DNA of 64,000 nucleotides from Symbiopectobacterium purcellii. GTDB taxonomy: Bacteria > Pseudomonadota > Gammaproteobacteria > Enterobacterales > Enterobacteriaceae. The stretch spans positions 1,612,001 to 1,676,000 of the forward strand of contig NZ_CP081864.1 of NCBI RefSeq assembly GCF_019797845.1, written 5' to 3'. A program made the position numbers and the translations under genes. Shown here in pieces: positions 28,815-39,860 of this stretch; the first letter of the stretch is position 1, and every line of letters begins with the position of its first letter. The notes beneath the pieces are model-generated. The model saw only the letters and a program-made list of their open reading frames with translations, was not told where the DNA came from and did not search any database.

Positions 28815-30719
28815 ATGTCAGTAAATTTAAGTGGTGTCGGTTATAATCATCATTCAAATGTATTGTTTGATGAGATGACTAATGTAAGGAATAAAAAAAA
28901 TGAAACTGTTTTCGAGAAAAAAAGACATTCAAGTGTCGAAAATGAAGTTGGGAAATACATCCCGTCAATATATTCAAATTCTCTTCAAAGTAAAATGAAG
29001 TTTACCGTATTAGAAAAAAAATTAATGGAAGATCTTCATGATGAAAAAGAATTATTCTTAAAAACAAGTTATCAACACTCTAAACAAACATTAACAGCCT
29101 CAATTAAAATTATTAATAAATTAATGCTCGAGCCAGAGATAAACAAACGTGATCTTGGTTTGTTGTCAAAATATATTGAAAGTTTTTATCATAGAGTTGA
29201 TACATCAGGTCCATATTGGAAAAGCGACAACATTATTGTGTCTAGAACATTAAGCAAAATAGGAGACTATCTTGCTAAAACATATAATAATTTTCATGGC
29301 ATATCAAATGAACCTGATAAAGCGTTATCAGGTTTAACAAGTTCTTGGGTAGGCGCGATGATAGAGATGACCAAGAATAATTCAAAAGGGGATAATCCTA
29401 CTATAAATTATAAAAGTCTCAATGCAATATTGGAATATCATGTTTTAAACCAAGAGAAATTATTGGATAATTATGAATTCTCAGTTAACACTGGGAAGTT
29501 ACTAAATTTAATTTATCATATAAGGCCTGGTTCACTAGATAGCCAGATATTATCTAAGAGTAAGGGTGCGATAGAGAAAAATTTATTTAAGCTTGTCAGT
29601 CAATCTTTAAATATAGTCAATTCCAAAAAAAATAATTTCCCTCTTTATCATATTCGCTGTGCCTTGGATGTACTGTCATCCATCATCAATTCTGAGAAGA
29701 GAAACAACCCTAAAGTTAGTTTTGAAACACAAAAAAACATTGATTTTAATTTAGGTGAAATATTGAAAAAATATAACTCCTTGCCCGCCAAAAGTGATTT
29801 GCGTGAGGAAATTAATGTTGTTTTGACTAAATATTTAGAAGATACTGGGAGACATTCTGAAAAAAACAACTCGTCCGTGTTTTCTGGTTTTTTGAAACCT
29901 ATTTTAGAAAAAGAATTTATCCCGCATGATTTCAAACTTAATAGCGGATACAGAATACAATCTTCTTATCATTTTAATAATGAAGAGAAAAACAAACTAA
30001 ATGTTATAGCAACTAAAGTTCTAAAGAATTTTCACGAATCATTCGGGGAAAAACGCGTAAGAGATGATAATTCAAAACCATTGGAAATTATAGTGATGAA
30101 GAATAAAGATCACTATCATCGATATGGTAACTATCCTTTCCGTATAGACACAAATAATGGCGGTGTTTATATTGAAGGGGATTCTAAAAACCCTAATAAT
30201 CAGCCACGTATTTTTGTTTATATGAAAGACAACAATATCCATAATTTTGGACATGAAATTGTTCATTATCTTGATGGTAAATATAACAAGTATGGTGATG
30301 CTAATATGTATCCCTCAGAGGAGGTTACATGGTGGAGCGAAGGTTTGGCAGAGTATCTATCGCATGGGAAAAAAAATGAATATGCAGAAAGTGTTTTAAT
30401 GAATTGTCCACCAGAAAACAGACCTAGCTTAATTCAAGCAATTGATATAGATGGTTTTTCTGCTAATGGACATAGCGAGAGATTATACGCCTGGCCATAT
30501 TTCGTGCAAAAATTCCTCGACAGTTCACCACAAATGCGTTCTGTTCGCGGTGAATTAGTTCGCTCCCTAAGACAAGAAATTGGATCCAGCGGTGATAAAC
30601 CTTCTTATTCTAGAGTTTTAAAAAACTTTGGCCAAAAATACAACGAGGAGTTTTATTATTGGCTAAATCAACAGTCTAACCATTCAACCAGTATAAATAG
30701 ATACTCTACTCGCAGATGA
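28815..30719 (+). CDS. Collagenase-like (M9-type) zinc metalloprotease without signal peptide
   Basis: A 634-residue protein. ATG 28815 is chosen because GGAG lies ten bases upstream. The catalytic core contains HEIVHYLDGKY (His480, Glu481, His484), then NMYPSEEVTWWSEGLAEY with Glu509 at the place of the third zinc ligand. In clostridial collagenases the matching segment is HExxHYLxGRY with a Glu-Gly 32 residues after the first His; here the spacing is 29. A later RLYAWPYFVQKFL stretch also fits the M9 helper region. About 370 helical residues precede the core. Unlike known M9 collagenases it has no Sec signal, and the N-terminus (MSVNLSGVGYNHHSN) is polar and Ser/Asn-rich, as in injected effectors. 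The gene is strongly AT-rich. The protease call is firm; substrate and export route are inferred. Confidence 0.8.
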   Translation: MSVNLSGVGYNHHSNVLFDEMTNVRNKKNETVFEKKRHSSVENEVGKYIPSIYSNSLQSKMKFTVLEKKLMEDLHDEKELFLKTSYQHSKQTLTASIKIINKLMLEPEINKRDLGLLSKYIESFYHRVDTSGPYWKSDNIIVSRTLSKIGDYLAKTYNNFHGISNEPDKALSGLTSSWVGAMIEMTKNNSKGDNPTINYKSLNAILEYHVLNQEKLLDNYEFSVNTGKLLNLIYHIRPGSLDSQILSKSKGAIEKNLFKLVSQSLNIVNSKKNNFPLYHIRCALDVLSSIINSEKRNNPKVSFETQKNIDFNLGEILKKYNSLPAKSDLREEINVVLTKYLEDTGRHSEKNNSSVFSGFLKPILEKEFIPHDFKLNSGYRIQSSYHFNNEEKNKLNVIATKVLKNFHESFGEKRVRDDNSKPLEIIVMKNKDHYHRYGNYPFRIDTNNGGVYIEGDSKNPNNQPRIFVYMKDNNIHNFGHEIVHYLDGKYNKYGDANMYPSEEVTWWSEGLAEYLSHGKKNEYAESVLMNCPPENRPSLIQAIDIDGFSANGHSERLYAWPYFVQKFLDSSPQMRSVRGELVRSLRQEIGSSGDKPSYSRVLKNFGQKYNEEFYYWLNQQSNHSTSINRYSTRR

Positions 30720-31320
30720 TTTAATTCAATGATTAAATAAAATGTGAAATTAATGATGTTTTAGGTTGTGTCTCTCTGTCGCGTAATTACGCGTTAATAA
30801 GACTGACACAACCTAGTTGCTATACATCAACGTGATTTTATGAACAACAGTGTTTCTGCTCTTTTTGATTTCAAAGACTTCATTGCAGTATTCAGAAAAT
30901 ATCTTTCACTTATAGGTATTAGTCATTGATTTTCTGCAAAAAATCAATCAGCAAGTATATCGTCAAGTATAAAAGCACCAAAATGATCAGTGAAAATAAC
31001 CAATTTAGTAGGATCTGAGTCATGAATAAATGAAGCATTGGATAGCCACTATAACCACAATGATCGTGGGTGATTGTGAAGTGAGTCAGTATAAGAACTC
31101 CGAGATTGCGCTGGCTTACGGGCTTTCATGAGCCGTGTTCGGTGAACATTGTTTGAACGCCTATTCCTAAAGTTTGCGTGATAAGTGGTGATTCAGAAAA
31201 CTCTGCAACATAATTAATTATCTCAGTTTGTTATTTTTTTTCGTGAATGCAAAGCGAAAGGTAATAGTGTCATATTCATGTGGTCAGGCCGAATAATGTA
31301 TAATTAAATTGGTGTCGACA
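30720..31320. other. Intergenic with a nested hairpin, no gene
   Basis: About 600 bases. An 11-base inverted repeat TAGGTTGTGTC/GACACAACCTA (30762-30772 and 30805-30815) encloses the perfect 14-base palindrome CGCGTAATTACGCG (30780-30793). It may end the protease transcript or be an insertion-sequence footprint. The rest is featureless. Confidence 0.5.
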
Positions 31321-34300
31321 ATGGAAATAATTAATACGCAGCCTAAGGTATTACGTTTAAAGGCGTTTGTCTGGTTACAACTGGCTTTTCATGCCTGTTT
31401 CCTTTTGTCGGCCACCCTAACACCATCAATTGTCACGGCTAACGATGAGTTGCGCTTTTTGCAAAGGCCTGCAAGCCAAAGTGGTTTGCAAACTCAGGAT
31501 TACGTGCTGTCACCCGGTGAAACGACAGCCTCAGTGGCGAAGAAATTCAATATAAGCCTGGATGAATTGCGCAAACTTAACCAGTTTCGTACGTATGCGC
31601 GCGATTTTGAACAGTTACAACCTGGTGAGAAACTAGAGGTTCCATTAGCGCCACTGCCGCCAGTGCAATGGCACGAGTCCGGGCAAAGGGCAACGCCTGC
31701 CCCACTCAAGCAAGATGATACACAAGTCAAGAAAATAGCGGGTCTCGCATCCCAGACGGGGTCGCAGTTATCTCACAATAAAAGCAGCGATGCGGCCTCT
31801 TCACTGGCCCGAGGAATGGTCACTAACGAAGCAAATGCGCACATCCAACAGTGGCTCAGTCAGTTTGGTACTGCTCGAGTGCAACTCAATGCCGATGAAA
31901 ATCTGAACCTCAAGAATTCTCAGGTTGACGTGTTAGTTCCTTTATACGAGGAACCTGACAAATTGGTTTTTACGCAAGGTAGCCTGCACCGTACCGACGA
32001 TCGCACTCAGTCAAACGTGGGTCTCGGCCTACGCTGGTTCAATGATGATTGGATGCTGGGTGGCAATACCTTTCTTGATTACGACTTATCACGAGACCAC
32101 GCGCGTATGGGCGTCGGAATTGAATATTGGCGTGATTTTATGAAATTGGGTGCTAACAGCTATCATCGCCTGACAGGCTGGAAAGACTCCCCCGACTTTG
32201 CTGATTTTCAGGAGCGTCCTGCGAGTGGTTGGGATGTCCGAGCACAAGGATGGCTACCTGCATTGCCGCAATGGGGAGGTGCACTGACCTTTGAGCAATA
32301 TTATGGCAATGACGTTGCGCTGTTTGGTAAGAACAATCGTCAGCGCGATCCATACGCTTTTACCGCTGGAGTGAACTACACGCCATTTCCTCTCGCTACG
32401 TTCAATGCAGAACAACGCAGAGGCAAGGCGGGAGAAAGTGATGCGAGTTTAGGCGTACAACTGAATTACCGTTTAGGCGTGCCCTGGCGCCAGCAAATCG
32501 ATCCAGATGCAGTAGGCGCGATGCGTCAGTTGGCTGGCAGTCGTTATGATCTGGTCGATCGCAATAACAATATCATCCTGGAATATCGCAAGAACGATGT
32601 TATTTCTCTGCAAACGGCCAATTTGGTTACTGGTTTTGCCAGGGAGAAAAAATCACTGCATGTCACGGTGGAGAGTAAATACGGATTAGCCCGCATTGAC
32701 TGGTCTACGCCGAAGCTAATGGCTGCTGGTGGGCTCATTGTGCCTGAAAGTAATGATGATTACAGCGTAATACTGCCTCATTATCAATCCCCTCAGGGGG
32801 GTAACAGCTATATCATTACTGGCGTAGCAGTGGACAAGCGCGGCAATCAATCCTCGCGGACCAATACCCAGATTTTGGTCACTCAGGCAGCTATTTACGC
32901 AGAGAGCAGCACATTAACGCCAAAAAATATCAGCCTTCCCGCCGATGGCACCGCGCAACAACAGTTGGTACTCAACATCAACGATCGCGAGGGGACTCCG
33001 GTTGATATCTCAGACAGCGAAATCAGCGTGGAGCGGGTAGGAATCAATCGTGCAAGCAGCGACACCCTCTTAACGCCCTTCATTCGTCAAACAGCCGGTG
33101 AGTACATTGCTACCCTGACTGCTGGGACATACCCAGAGGCGTTTACCATCACGCCATCAGCGCGTGGCACCCGTTTTGCCTCCGCCAACGTGTCAGTGGT
33201 AGCGAATAGCCTCACCGCGCGTATCGAAGCGATGAACGTGGTAGACGACCGTGCCCTTGCCGATGGAAATGCACAGAATAGCGTTCATCTGATTGTTTCT
33301 GATGCGCAGGGGAACCGCGTACAAAACGTGCGCGTCAGCCTGCAAGCGACAAACCAAGCGATTGTTGCCGAGAGTGTGTTGACGGACAGTAATGGAGAGG
33401 CAACGGTGTTGGTCACCAGCATTCGGGCTGGCAGCAGTTCGCTTACTGCAACGGTGGGCGACAGTAATCGACGGGCTGACATTCATTTTGTGTCTGATAG
33501 CAGCACGGCTCATATCGCGGATGCCGATCTGTCAGTTCTGCCCGAAATCAGCATAGCGGATGGCAAAACGCTGAAAACCATTCGCGCTCAAGTGAATGAT
33601 GTACAAGGAAATCCAGTGGCAAATATTGCCGTAGGGTTTAGCGCTGATAACGGTGCGGTTGTGGCGGCATCATCAGTGAACACCGATGCTCAGGGTCGCG
33701 TTGAGACGACGCTTCTTAGCACGGTAGCGGGCATATCTCGGGTAACCGCGGAAGTCAATCGACAGCAGACGACGAAAGAGACCGTCTTTATCGGGAACAA
33801 TGCCTCAGCGCAGGTCGTCGCTGTCACACCCGCATCAGGTCCTTATATTGCGGATGGCCGCACCCCGGTGATCTTCAGTGCCAACGTTGAGGACAGCAAT
33901 GGGAACGTGTTGTCCAACGTGGTGGTGGATTGGCATTCAGACCGGGATAGCAACCAGGTACGTTTCAGTCAGCGCCAAAGCAGCACAAATGCGGATGGGA
34001 TTGCACAAACCAGCATTACCAGCACCCAGGCGTTTGCCGTCGCGGTGACGGCTTCCAGCAATGCGTCGACACACACGGCGTCCCCGATTACGTTCGATGG
34101 GGATCTCAACAATGGCACGATCGCGCTTTTGACGAGCGATCGGCCAACGCTGGTTGCTGGGACAACCGATCGCGCTACGGTCACTGTCAGGGTTGAAGAT
34201 ACGCAAGGCAATCCATTAGAGCGAGTCAGCGTCAATTTTGATGCTGACAATCAAGCCACTATTACGCCAACGCAAGGGCAAACCGATGAGCAAGGACACG

Positions 34301-37300
34301 TCTTTGCAACCTTAACGACGCTCAAGGCGGGCGCGATCCAAGTTCGAGCGACGTTGGATAATGGGCAGACGCAAAGGTTGCCACTTAATGCGCTGGCTGA
34401 TACGCATAGTGCAACCGTGTCGTTACGTGCGGCATCCCCCACGGCCATTGCTGGCGGAAGTGGGGTGATGTTAACGGCAACGGCAGTTGATGGGCATAAC
34501 AACCCGGTACCCGAGACCAGTATTGCCTGGCGTAGCAGCAATAATCAGCTTAACGCAACGGTGGCACAGACGGATGGGGTGGGAAATGCGTCGGTCATGT
34601 TGTCAGGCACTCAAGCTGGCACGACCGAGGTGACTGCATTGCTGTTTAACGGTAACAGCGACAATACGCAGGTGCAGTTCGCATCAGGGGGGGCTGTGGC
34701 TGAACTCAGTGGGTTAACGGTTCATCCGCAGTCGATAACGGCTGATGGCACAAGTGCTGCCACTGCGCAACTCACACTGAGAGACACCTGGGATAACCCG
34801 GTACTGGGTCAGACAGTGCGCTGGGCCTCGGATGAACCCAGTATTACATTTAGTGCAACCGAGTTGGGGGGCGGCGTATATCAGGCGCTGGTTACTGGCA
34901 GGCAGGAAGGCAGCTGGACGCTGAATGCAACCAGTAACGACGTCGTCAAGCAGGCTAAGTTGGGGCTATTGGCTAACCAAAGTACTGCGCTGCTGGCCTC
35001 AGTGACAGTGATCGGTTCGACCACCGCTAAAGCGGACGGTATTGAGACCATCAGGTTGCGGGCGCAGGTGCAAGATCAAAATGGCAATACGGCACTGGAA
35101 GGTGTTGCGGTGGGCTGGCAAAGTTCGCTTGGAACGTTGGCCTCTCCACTTAGCCATACTAATCAGGAGGGGGGAGCGGAAATCACATTGACTAGCACCC
35201 AGGCTGGGCAGAGTACCGTCTCCGCGGTGTTAGGCGGAGCGCAGCCGGTTACGGCTGATAGTCTGGTGACTTTCAGTGCGGGTGCGGTTGCGGCAGACAG
35301 GTCGCTGCTTATGGTCACCCCTGGCACCATCGTGGCCGCACTGGAGCAGGCTACCGTGCGGATTGTGGTGCGGGATACTGAAGGTAATCTGCTGGGGAAT
35401 CTCAGCGATCGGATCACGCTGACCTACACGCCCGAACTGTTGATGTCTACCGGGATGTTCACTGAAGTCGCCAACGGTGTGTATATCGCTATGGTCACCG
35501 GCAATCGCGCTGGCATGACAACGGTATCGGCAGTCGTTGACGGTGTCACTCTCAATCAACAAGGTAGTCTCACCGTGAAGGCGGATAACAGTACCGCTGC
35601 TATACAGGGTGAAATAGTCGTCACTCCGACATCAGCAGTGGTGGGAGAGCGGGTGACTTACACGGCTACCTTAGTGGATGGTCACGGAAATGCACTTGGC
35701 GCCGGAATACCGGTTACCTGGAGCGCCAATGAAGGTAGCGCGTTGGACGCGCCGATGACACACACTGACGATAACGGCAGTGCCTCGGTAACGCTTACAC
35801 GCCTGCTGGTTGGCACGGCGCAGGTAAGCGCCATCCTGCCGTCAGGGGCAACTGCGGCCCCGGATGTGATGTTTAGCGCAGCGGCAGCGGATGAACCCGG
35901 TTCTCAATTAAAGCTTGAACCTGCGACCATCATTGCGGGCCAGACAACGGCTACGCTGTGTCTGTTACTGCGAGACAAACACGGTAATGCATTAGCGGGA
36001 CAGTCAGTCAGCGGAGTCAGCGATAACAATGCGGTAAGCCTGGGGGCGAGTCATGAAGTGTCTGATGGAGATTACCGCATCACGGTGTCTGGCGAGCGTG
36101 CGGGTGACGCATTACTGTCCATAATGGTCAACGGTTCGGCATTTAGCGAAAGCAGAATGTTGTCCGTAACGGGTGACACCAGCAGTTGGCGCCTTTCTGA
36201 GGTTACAGCGAACACCACCCGTTTTACCGCCGGAGATGCACAGGGCGTGACCTACAGCGCGCGAGTAACGGATGCGCATGGCAATGTGCTGGCTGGGGTG
36301 GTTGTCTCATGGCACTTGAGCGGGCAGGCAAATGGCTTTGCGCCAACGTCTCGCACCAATGAGAACGGATTAGCCACCACGCAGGTGCAGAGCCAGACGG
36401 CAGGTGTATTGCGTATGACGGTACATCTGGATGAGGAGAACAGCCTGCAAGCCGAGCCGGTGACAGTGATCGCCGGAGCCATAGATGACACTCGGTCAAC
36501 GTTCAGTAGTGACAGAGCCCTGCTGGGCTCTGACGGTATCGACGCTGCCAACCTGACCGTCATTCTCGCAGATCAATACAATAATCCCATTTCTGGTAAG
36601 GTCGTGACGATCAGTGGCGCGGAGGCGTTGAGCGGCTTCACGATCGGTGCGGTAACCGATAATGGCAATGGTAGCTACCAGTCGCAAGCAACCTCAATGG
36701 CTAAAGGGCAGGTAACGCTAACGGCCGAGGCAGACGGTATCTCAATCGGTGCTGGTATCACTATTGTCGTTGGTGCTGTGACGCCTGAACTGCGTTTTGC
36801 AAATGCGAATCAGCAGGTGGTCTTTACGCGGAATTTCACCGCATCTCAACCTGTTGAGGGACTGCCAGATGGCATGCCGCAACAGTGGTCTAGCACCGAT
36901 GAAGGGGTTGCAGTCGTTGATGGCTCAACGGGGATTGTTACTCTGCTGAAATCAGGGGAAACGACAATTTCAGTCTATATGCCGGGCAATGCGCAATACA
37001 ACCCCGCGCTGGGAAGCTACCGGCTGAGCGTGGCAAAAGCCGATCCGCAGATCAGCGCTGGCGACGGCGCTCCGATCAATGCGACCTGGTCTGACGGTAA
37101 AACCCATTCCGTTGTTGCACGATTTGATAATCCGGATGCAGAGGCCATGTTGATAGCACAATATGGCAGTAATGATACGGGGGTGGTGACCGTTAACAGC
37201 GAGGGGATCCTTACTGCCGTGCGTCCTGGCAATACTCTGATAACGGTGAGGACGCAGGAAACGGAACAGTTCAGACCCAGTGAAGTTTCAGTCGTCTATA

Positions 37301-38389
37301 TCCTGGATAAGGGAACGTTGAGTATCCATTTTGCAACAGCAGAAGTGAGCACGACGGATGAAGAGGACTTTACGCTTCAGACTCCGGAGCAAGCGGTGCC
37401 TTCGGACGCTGATACCCTCTGGCAATCCAGCAACAGTGCTGTAATAAATCTATCTGAGGCGGGCGTTGTTCAGGGCGCTGTGAGTAAAGGCCAAACCCGT
37501 CTTACCCTCAGTGTACTGGCAAACGATTTTTATCATGCCAGTACGGGTTACCACGATGTCTTGGTATTCTCCCGCCCCTTACTGAGTGTCGGCACGGTAT
37601 CCTACATTTCCCGCGGGAGCAGTAATACTAGTGGTGCCTGGCGCCCGTTGTTTACTGATGACAGCATGTCAGTCCCCTGGAGTGTGGATAACGCCAATGA
37701 GTTTAGTGCAACCCGGAGTGTCAACATTTATCTAAAAGATGCCATTGGGGCGGTATTGGCACAACAAACCACAACGTCGCTTAATGGTCCTCAACTCATG
37801 ACAATTTCACCAACGCCGAATTTCTGGGGTAAAGTGGCGACGCTCACTGTGGTGGCTGAGGGGACGGGAGCCTTGAAGACGGAGTTCACCAAGACGGTGA
37901 CGATTGCCTCTGCTGGCATTGCCGATGTTAAAAATTTTGTGATAGGGCTGGCCCGAGTCGGCACAGTCAAGACTTCCACCAATGAGTCTACGAGTTACTG
38001 CAGAGCAACCTGGCTTGCTGCAAATACTGAGTGGCGTGGTGGGGGGGGAGATTATCTTTTATGGCGGGGATTTTAGCGGTAAAACGCTATTATCCCCGAT
38101 GACTCTGGTGATTATTACTGGCATTGATGGCTATAACGAAAATCAGGAAACAGCCAGATTAACCAGTTCGTCTCTCAATTATGTCCGTAATCAGGTGCTA
38201 TTAGAACATGGACCTACACTCAGAGAAAATTGCTGGACTGACCATCAAGCCGCCTTTACGGCGTCTTATCAGATTCATTTCGGCGGGATAAGTCAGAGTT
38301 TTAATCTCATTAGCAGTGCATGGCTGGGGGGCGATAGCCTTGCCAATGCGCATAAGAGCGTCATTTTCGATAACACTAATAACCCGTAG
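31321..38389 (+). pseudogene. Giant inverse autotransporter (invasin/intimin/YeeJ-like), frameshifted near its C-terminus
   Basis: About 2,355 residues if the frame is restored. Order of parts: a signal peptide after MEIINTQPKV; a LysM peptidoglycan-binding domain near residues 61-110 (YVLSPGETTASVAKKF, LQPGEKLEVP); an intimin-type outer-membrane barrel near 170-415 (VGLGLRWFNDDWMLGGNTFLDYD); about 13 Ig-like Big_1 domains with ADGT and NPV signatures from about 520 to 1820; Big_2-like domains with WSSTDEGVAVVD; and a C-terminal cap. At 38041-38048 a run of eight G puts the frame into an early stop at 38074. Seven G would join WRGG to GEIIFYGGDF and continue to 38389. Such adhesins present Ig domains for host-cell or surface attachment. 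E. coli YeeJ, of similar size, also lies near asnT. Confidence 0.85.
38041..38048 (+). repeat. G8 homopolymer that sets the adhesin reading frame
   Basis: Eight consecutive G at the exact point where the adhesin frame shifts. A tract of seven restores the frame. It may be a slippage (phase-variation) site or a sequencing error. Confidence 0.7.
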
Positions 38390-38481
38390 TCATAAATGCG
38401 CACCAATAAAGTGGTTATTTTTATCACGACTCGAGTGTCGGAAAGCATGATTATTGTCAGTGTATTTACTTTGTACTAGGC

Positions 38482-38512
38482 TCAAAAGGAACGGGTGACG
38501 CGTTCCTTTTGA
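38482..38512 (+). terminator. Strong hairpin between the adhesin gene and the Pmp3-type gene
   Basis: A 12-base stem TCAAAAGGAACG/CGTTCCTTTTGA with a 7-base loop. The 3' arm ends in a short T run (CCTTTTGA). It lies 19 bases before the next start codon, so it can end the adhesin transcript or act in the leader of the next gene. Confidence 0.65.
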
Positions 38513-38530
38513 CGTATAGCGGAGGTAACC

Positions 38531-38698
38531 ATGGGATTCTGGCGTATTGTGTTAACCATTCTTCTTCCGCCGTTGGGTGTGTTATTAGGGAAAGGGGTAG
38601 GGCTGGCGTTTTTGCTTAATATCATACTGACATTGCTGGGCTATATTCCGGGTTTGATTCACGCATTCTGGGTGCAGACCCGACCTGAAACGCGTTGA
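38531..38698 (+). CDS. YqaE/Pmp3-family small membrane protein
   Basis: A 55-residue protein (UPF0057). It starts MGFWRIVLTILLPPLGVLLGKG, carries two hydrophobic helices and has the family-typical LPPLGV and LLGYIPGLIHAFWV. A perfect GGAGGT lies before the ATG. Members are stress-induced membrane proteins; the yeast homologue Pmp3 affects membrane potential, and the bacterial role is less clear. It stands alone, with hairpins on both sides. Confidence 0.9.
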   Translation: MGFWRIVLTILLPPLGVLLGKGVGLAFLLNIILTLLGYIPGLIHAFWVQTRPETR

Positions 38699-38722
38699 TC
38701 GCCTGCATCGCGGGTATTCACC

Positions 38723-38746
38723 AACACCACGGCGTGCCGTGGTGTT
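38723..38746 (+). terminator. Terminator after the Pmp3-type gene
   Basis: A 10-base stem AACACCACGG/CCGTGGTGTT with loop CGTG, 24 bases after the stop codon. The T run is short. Confidence 0.65.
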
Positions 38747-38948
38747 TCATTAAAGAGCATTTGCTGCTTTTAGCATCGCTGTGATGCCGATCGTTGACGT
38801 ATCTGGCCTTTTTGTGCTGATCACATGCGATTGTCATGATATCCCTCATTACTGGCATAGCGGAGAATGGTATCGTTACGCCTTCACTGCTGCTGCATTT
38901 AGCCCTGCTCAAGTCTGATGCGGTGCGGTCTGTTTTTGGGGATAAGAG

Positions 38949-39860
38949 ATGGTTGATGTTCTGATAAAAGCATTTTCATTTATTCTGGTTATTATCATTG
39001 GCTATCAATTAAAACGGCGTGGGGTGTTACAGCCGGAAACGGGAACGGCGCTGTCCAAGCTGATGATGAATTTTACGTTGCCAGCCGCCGTTATCACGGG
39101 GTTTGCCAGTTTTCAGGTCGATCACTCGCTGTTGATTTTGGTGGCGTTTGGGCTTGGCTGTAATCTGCTTTTGTTAGGGGTTGGCTATATAATTGGCCGC
39201 CGTCGCCCGGAAGGGCTGAAAGCGTATTACATGATCAACTCGCCCGGTTATAACATTGGCTGTTTTACATTGCCCTATGTGCAGAGTTTTCTCGGGCCGG
39301 TTGGCATTGTGGCCACCTGCCTGTTTGACGCCGGAAACTCGGTCATCTGCACCGGGGGAAGCTTTGCCGCGGCGTCTGCCGCAACCGGCAGAAGTTCCGG
39401 TTGGCTCAACATTATCAAACGCTTGTTTTCATCCGTGCCGTTTGATGTCTATGTGTTCCTGATGATTGCCGCGTTGATGGGATGGCATTTGCCGCCGCAG
39501 ATAACCCTGGTGGTTTCCACGCTGGGCAATGCGAACCCCTTTGTCGCCATGCTGATTATTGGTATGCTGCTTGAAATCAATATCGAACGCTCGCAGTTAA
39601 AACACGTGTTGACCATTTTGTTGCTGCGCTACGGTTCCGCGGCGGCGTTTGCCTGTTTGTTCTATTTCTTCACGCCCCTGCCGTTGGAGATCCGTCAGGT
39701 GTTGGCGGTGGTGGTGTTTGCGCCGCTTTCTTCGTTGTCACCGATATTTACGTCGCGCTTTAGCGGCAATTTATCTGTGGTCGCCAGCTTTGCCAACTCG
39801 GCATCGATCATGATAAGCATTGTTATCATGACCGTGCTGCTGACCAGTATGCAGCTTTAA
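38949..39860 (+). CDS. AEC-family (auxin efflux carrier type) transporter
   Basis: A 303-residue inner-membrane protein with about ten hydrophobic helices, starting MVDVLIKAFSFILVIIIGYQLKRRGVL. It shows the family pattern of two five-helix halves with an NFTLPAAVITGF region near residue 40, NSPGYNIGCFTLPYV near 97, and a polar GNANPF stretch. Bacterial members carry malate or other organic anions; the substrate here is unknown. Its stop codon overlaps the convergent diguanylate cyclase gene by three bases. Confidence 0.8.
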   Translation: MVDVLIKAFSFILVIIIGYQLKRRGVLQPETGTALSKLMMNFTLPAAVITGFASFQVDHSLLILVAFGLGCNLLLLGVGYIIGRRRPEGLKAYYMINSPGYNIGCFTLPYVQSFLGPVGIVATCLFDAGNSVICTGGSFAAASAATGRSSGWLNIIKRLFSSVPFDVYVFLMIAALMGWHLPPQITLVVSTLGNANPFVAMLIIGMLLEINIERSQLKHVLTILLLRYGSAAAFACLFYFFTPLPLEIRQVLAVVVFAPLSSLSPIFTSRFSGNLSVVASFANSASIMISIVIMTVLLTSMQL

